From Bacillota bacterium (GTDB taxonomy: Bacteria; Bacillota; Negativicutes; Sporomusales; CTSoil-080), in NCBI GenBank assembly GCA_017889635.1, contig JAGGAC010000014.1:62001-126000 (forward strand): a stretch of 64,000 bases of DNA, read 5' to 3'. Position 1 is the stretch's first letter. Each line of letters starts with the position of its first letter. The position numbers and the translations under genes were made by a program. Under the pieces are notes generated by a model that saw nothing but the letters and a program-made list of their open reading frames with translations, had not been told where the DNA came from and did no database searches. This document shows, in pieces, positions 61,338 to 64,000 of the stretch.

Positions 61338-62504
61338 TTAGAATTTAACGTTAACAGTTGCTTTTACGTTTTTTGCGCCATCTTTAATGGATTGGTAAAC
61401 AACATTCAGGTTAGTGTTTTTAGCAATATCTTTGTTGTATTCATACTCCATACCTTTTACATGGCCGCCAGTGGTATAGAAGTCCTGCATGATGCCGGTA
61501 CCAACATTGCTAGCTTTCCAGTTCAGCGTAGTATCATACGGAAGAGCACCTGCCTCAATATCGTTATATGCTACGCTCAGACCACTGTTTCCAAGACCAG
61601 CTTTTACACGATAACCTTTTGCTTTAGTAGTGCTATTTTTTGCGAATTCACCAGTCACTTTAGAACCAAGCAGGTTGAAACCGGTGCTGGCTGCATAATA
61701 GTGATTCGAACCCAGTGTCAGGTAATCAAGAGTTACTGGAGCACCGATTTTTAACGTGTATTCACCGCCCATAGATTTCGCCATTGTGGTTGAACTGTCT
61801 GCTTCTTTACCTGCAAACAGCATCAGGTTGCCGCGTTTAACACTCACACCGTTAAGGTAAGCTGAGCCGGAACCAGCCAACAGGCCTTGACCGAGTGCGA
61901 AGTCTTGACGACCAATAGTAGTATCCATACCCCAGATGTGAGTTTTAGCCACAGCCGCTTCAACTGCTGCACTTGTAGTGTTGTTACTAATGCTTTGGTT
62001 TCCGCTGCTAATACGGCCATACAAAGTCAGATCGTCGTTAACTTTAGCGGTTGCGCCAAGACGTAGACGGTACTCTTCAACATTGTTGCCGGTGCCAACG
62101 CCTGTGTTGTCAGCGTTATAAAAACGTAAGCGAGCGTCACCATTAAACTTAACCATGTCGTTCAGTTGTGACTGAATGCCTTCAACCTTCACACCCATGT
62201 CATTCAGTTCAGCAGCGTATTCACGCGCCAGTTTTTCAACAAGAGCTTTTTGGTCAGCATTCATAGTTGTTTTATTCATGGCTTTGTAAACGATTTGTGC
62301 AATCTCATACCGGGATATCGTTTTGTCGCCGCGGAAAGTGCCGTCATTGAAGCCGTCGATAATACCGGCTTTAGCTAATTTGTTTACTGCATCATAAGCC
62401 CAGTGTTTAGCAGGAACATCAGAGAAAGGATTAGCGAATGCTGGTACCGAGCACGCTACAGCGAGAGCAGTTGTGATAGCCACTTTTAGCAGTCTTCTTT
62501 TCAT
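61338..62504 (-). CDS. SLH-domain outer-membrane porin
   Basis: About 388 residues. A signal peptide (VAITTALAVACSVPAFA) is followed by a single SLH domain: NPFSDVPAKHWAYDAVNKLAKAG, then IIDGFNDGTFRGDKTISRYEIAQIVYK. A coiled-coil linker (NADQKALVEKLAREYAAELNDMGVKVEGIQSQL) leads to a beta-barrel starting GDARLRFYN and ending VKATVNVKF. SLH porins tether the outer membrane to polyaminated or pyruvylated peptidoglycan in Negativicutes and Thermus-type bacteria. I chose ATG 62504 with AAGGGGG upstream; the upstream frame adds no signal-like residues. Confidence 0.93.
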   Translation of the reverse strand: MKRRLLKVAITTALAVACSVPAFANPFSDVPAKHWAYDAVNKLAKAGIIDGFNDGTFRGDKTISRYEIAQIVYKAMNKTTMNADQKALVEKLAREYAAELNDMGVKVEGIQSQLNDMVKFNGDARLRFYNADNTGVGTGNNVEEYRLRLGATAKVNDDLTLYGRISSGNQSISNNTTSAAVEAAVAKTHIWGMDTTIGRQDFALGQGLLAGSGSAYLNGVSVKRGNLMLFAGKEADSSTTMAKSMGGEYTLKIGAPVTLDYLTLGSNHYYAASTGFNLLGSKVTGEFAKNSTTKAKGYRVKAGLGNSGLSVAYNDIEAGALPYDTTLNWKASNVGTGIMQDFYTTGGHVKGMEYEYNKDIAKNTNLNVVYQSIKDGAKNVKATVNVKF

Positions 62505-62800
62505 TTTACGAGTCCCCCTTGAAATTAATTTTTTTTGCGCAGGTGTTGCCACCGGCATCTGCTTCAATTCTCAAGGAGTGCGTCATGAGTAGCCATGTTT
62601 CCTCACGCCACTTCATCCCCAGAATTTCTAGCCGACGCCCCTACCGCTTTCAGTAGGTTCTAGTTAACATAAATTCGCTACTCTTCTCTATTATCCTTCT
62701 TGATGTCCTCATGCAATTCTTGCCATTTCTAAGCTTCATTCACTATTTCGTTGTTTTATATCCCACATACATCTTTACATAATATCGAAATTATGACAAG
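62505..62800 (-). promoter_or_regulatory. Leader region of the SLH porin gene
   Basis: About 300 bases. Several hairpins can be drawn on the minus strand: GGTG-GCAA-CACC (62542-62553), an imperfect GTGGCGT...GACGCAC stem (about 62578-62612) and CCTA...TAGG (about 62641-62657). A weak promoter candidate (TTGTCA, then TAAAGA after 16 bases) lies near 62799-62772. No known riboswitch is recognised. Confidence 0.4.
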
Positions 62801-62973
62801 TGTTTTTTTCTACTAAATTTGTATTTATAGGGCAATTAGATGATCAGTTATGGGACCCCTTCGTCATTTATAACTCGTTCACCATAGGTACTTTACAGAC
62901 TATTAAGTTATATAGCAATATAAGTGAGACTTGTGTTCATTGCCAACTCCGAACACTTAGAAAGCGTTACATG

Positions 62974-63025
62974 TCACAGCCTGTATGACTCCTCCCTAAG
63001 AAAACTAAGTCTTACAGGCTGTTAA
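62974..63025. repeat. 52-base repeat unit, copy 2, with long inverted repeat
   Basis: ACAGCCTGTA-GACT pairs with AGTC-TACAGGCTGT around a 16- to 18-base centre that contains CCTAAGA. It matches the copy at 60514-60565. It lies just beyond the terminator of the DUF3084 gene, in a gap of about 280 bases (62801-63081) in which I see no gene. Confidence 0.6.
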
Positions 63026-63035
63026 ATAAACAATA

Positions 63036-63087
63036 CAATAAGCACAAAAAGAACTCGCCTTCCGGCGAGTTCTTTTTGTGCTTATTG
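63036..63087. terminator. Very strong hairpin at the end of the DUF3084 gene
   Basis: A 24-base perfect inverted repeat (63036-63059 and 63064-63087) with core AAAGAACTCGCC/GGCGAGTTCTTT and loop TTCC. The arm includes the TAA stop codon of the DUF3084 gene. Confidence 0.9.
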
Positions 63088-64000
63088 CCATAAACTCCGT
63101 ACTTTTATTTCTATTTGCAGCGGCCCAGCGTTATACATATCATCCTTTGCCGTTGCCGTCAATTCAAATTTACCACTTTGCTTTTTAATCTTGTTAATAA
63201 TATCAAAAACCTTAGATGCGCTGATTGACCCCACCGACCCCTGCAGTGGGTCAGGCATAACCCCCTTGCTGGTAGCCTGAAGATTAACGTTATGAAGAAA
63301 CATTACCAATATCCCTTGCGCTTGTTCAGAATCGTCCGCAGCGTCAAACACCTGTGAATGCACTACCTGACCTGCAGAATAAATCAGGCGTTTTGGAAAC
63401 AAGTCTATCTGACCAATAACATGCTCACCATAAACCATATTACCCAAGGATGATATCCGGATAACCACATCTTCCTTCGAGCCAGCAATTGCCGCTGCCG
63501 CTTGTTCCACCTGGTTGGGATTAATTAAAAGAACTTGAACATTTTTATCTTTTAATCCCAAGTTATTCACCATATAATGATTTGTTGTATTGATAATATC
63601 CACTAGTGCCTGTTTTGTATCACTACGCGACTGACCGCCTTTTATAGCCGCCGTTGAAAGGATTTCCCCGGCGCGATAAATCATTTTTCCTACCCGCATA
63701 ACCTCAATATTCTTCTTCAAATTAGTAGTAAGTACACTCAGATTATCAACGTCATTTTGCAGTTTACCCTTAGATTCATTTAACGAAGCCACACGCATAT
63801 CAAGCTCGGTCTTAGTTGCTTGAAGAGCCTCGATATCACGTTGAGACTTATCTAGCCTGCCCTGTACTCGTTCCAGTTCGGTAAGCGTCCGATCCCTTTC
63901 ACTGGTTACCGCCGCCAATTCTAAGCTAACCTTGGATAGTTCCGTCATAGTATTATTAATTTTGACGGTAAGCGCCTTATACTCTTCATTCTTAGCGTCA
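63082..64000 (-). CDS. DUF3084 family coiled-coil protein (5' end outside window)
   Basis: The frame remains open past the ATG at 63948 to the right edge (…KNEEYKALTVKINNT before MTEL), so the N-terminus lies outside and the visible part is about 305 residues. Residues before about 80 form a coiled coil (SERDRTLTELERVQGRLDKSQRD). The rest matches DUF3084: MIYRAGEILSTAAIKGGQSRSD, NPNQVEQAAAAIAGSKEDVVIRI and the closing GPLQIEIKVRSLW. Members usually have N-terminal membrane helices. The function is not established; proximity to envelope genes suggests a membrane-linked role. Confidence 0.88.
   Translation of the reverse strand, partial: DAKNEEYKALTVKINNTMTELSKVSLELAAVTSERDRTLTELERVQGRLDKSQRDIEALQATKTELDMRVASLNESKGKLQNDVDNLSVLTTNLKKNIEVMRVGKMIYRAGEILSTAAIKGGQSRSDTKQALVDIINTTNHYMVNNLGLKDKNVQVLLINPNQVEQAAAAIAGSKEDVVIRISSLGNMVYGEHVIGQIDLFPKRLIYSAGQVVHSQVFDAADDSEQAQGILVMFLHNVNLQATSKGVMPDPLQGSVGSISASKVFDIINKIKKQSGKFELTATAKDDMYNAGPLQIEIKVRSLWQ

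Noticed and set aside
62800-62988. Plus-strand 62-codon frame upstream of the SLH porin.
   Set aside because: No ribosome binding site, odd composition, and it overlaps the 52-base repeat; it looks like noise.
1-64000. CRISPR arrays, prophage or conjugative elements.
   Set aside because: No regularly spaced repeats, integrase or phage structural genes were seen on either strand.

Overview
The window reads as a chromosome segment of a diderm, LPS-making Firmicute of the Negativicutes, most likely a Sporomusaceae relative. The evidence is a mixture that is typical of that group. There are Firmicutes-style Shine-Dalgarno sites and sigma-A-like promoters, a complete ADP-heptose pathway, several GT9 heptosyltransferases, an LptD-like protein, an MsbA-like exporter and a porin with an N-terminal SLH domain. 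Nearly everything lies on the minus strand; only corA, its short leader peptide and msbA are on the plus strand. Species identity is inference.

Layout. Positions 1-6807 hold a minus-strand operon: a BtuF/FepB-type binding lipoprotein, a radical SAM enzyme, two unassigned reading frames that may be one frameshifted gene, an FmdE-family zinc-ribbon protein, a FecCD permease, a TrmO/TsaA-like protein and the ABC ATPase. It looks like an uptake system for a metal or metal complex plus a processing module; the substrate is unknown. Positions 7130-8400 carry a DUF2000 protein and an AraC regulator, followed by two tRNA-Ser genes (8647-8844). corA (9191-10138, plus strand) has a leader with a 30-codon reading frame, a hairpin over the ribosome binding site and a competing complementary segment. 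A liv-type ABC operon fills 10171-14861; its LivH lacks a segment near the N-terminus.

Positions 15254-57796 are a large glycan region. manC, a phosphohexomutase gene, galU and galE make GDP-mannose, hexose-1-phosphate, UDP-glucose and UDP-galactose. msbA diverges from them. Positions 22009-40921 form an O-antigen or exopolysaccharide cassette flanked by two paralogous WbaP-type initiating transferases. It contains a Wzx flippase, a polytopic membrane protein, GT2, GT4, GT10 and CgeB-like transferases, a LbH acetyltransferase, an acyltransferase-3, and sugar-nucleotide genes for GDP-fucose-type (gmd, fcl) and CDP-6-deoxyhexose-type (rfbF, rfbG) sugars plus a PLP-dependent 3-dehydratase-like protein. 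A degenerate nested pair of IS3-family elements (24950-26208) interrupts the cassette. Next come an O-antigen ligase/polymerase, rmlDCAB (dTDP-rhamnose) and a core/heptose block: GT2, a GT9-GmhB fusion, hldD, two hldA-type kinases, gmhA, hldC, two more GT9 enzymes, GT4, WaaE-like GT2 and a 59-residue gene that is easily missed.

Positions 56396-64000 are an envelope block: LptD-like protein, a secreted repeat protein, a porin with a long structured leader, a YqgF-fold protein, an SLH porin and a 5'-truncated DUF3084 protein, with strong hairpin terminators between most of them. Together the genes make nucleotide sugars, build core and O-chain, and supply lipid A/LPS export and outer-membrane proteins. 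No CRISPR array, rRNA, origin or prophage was seen.
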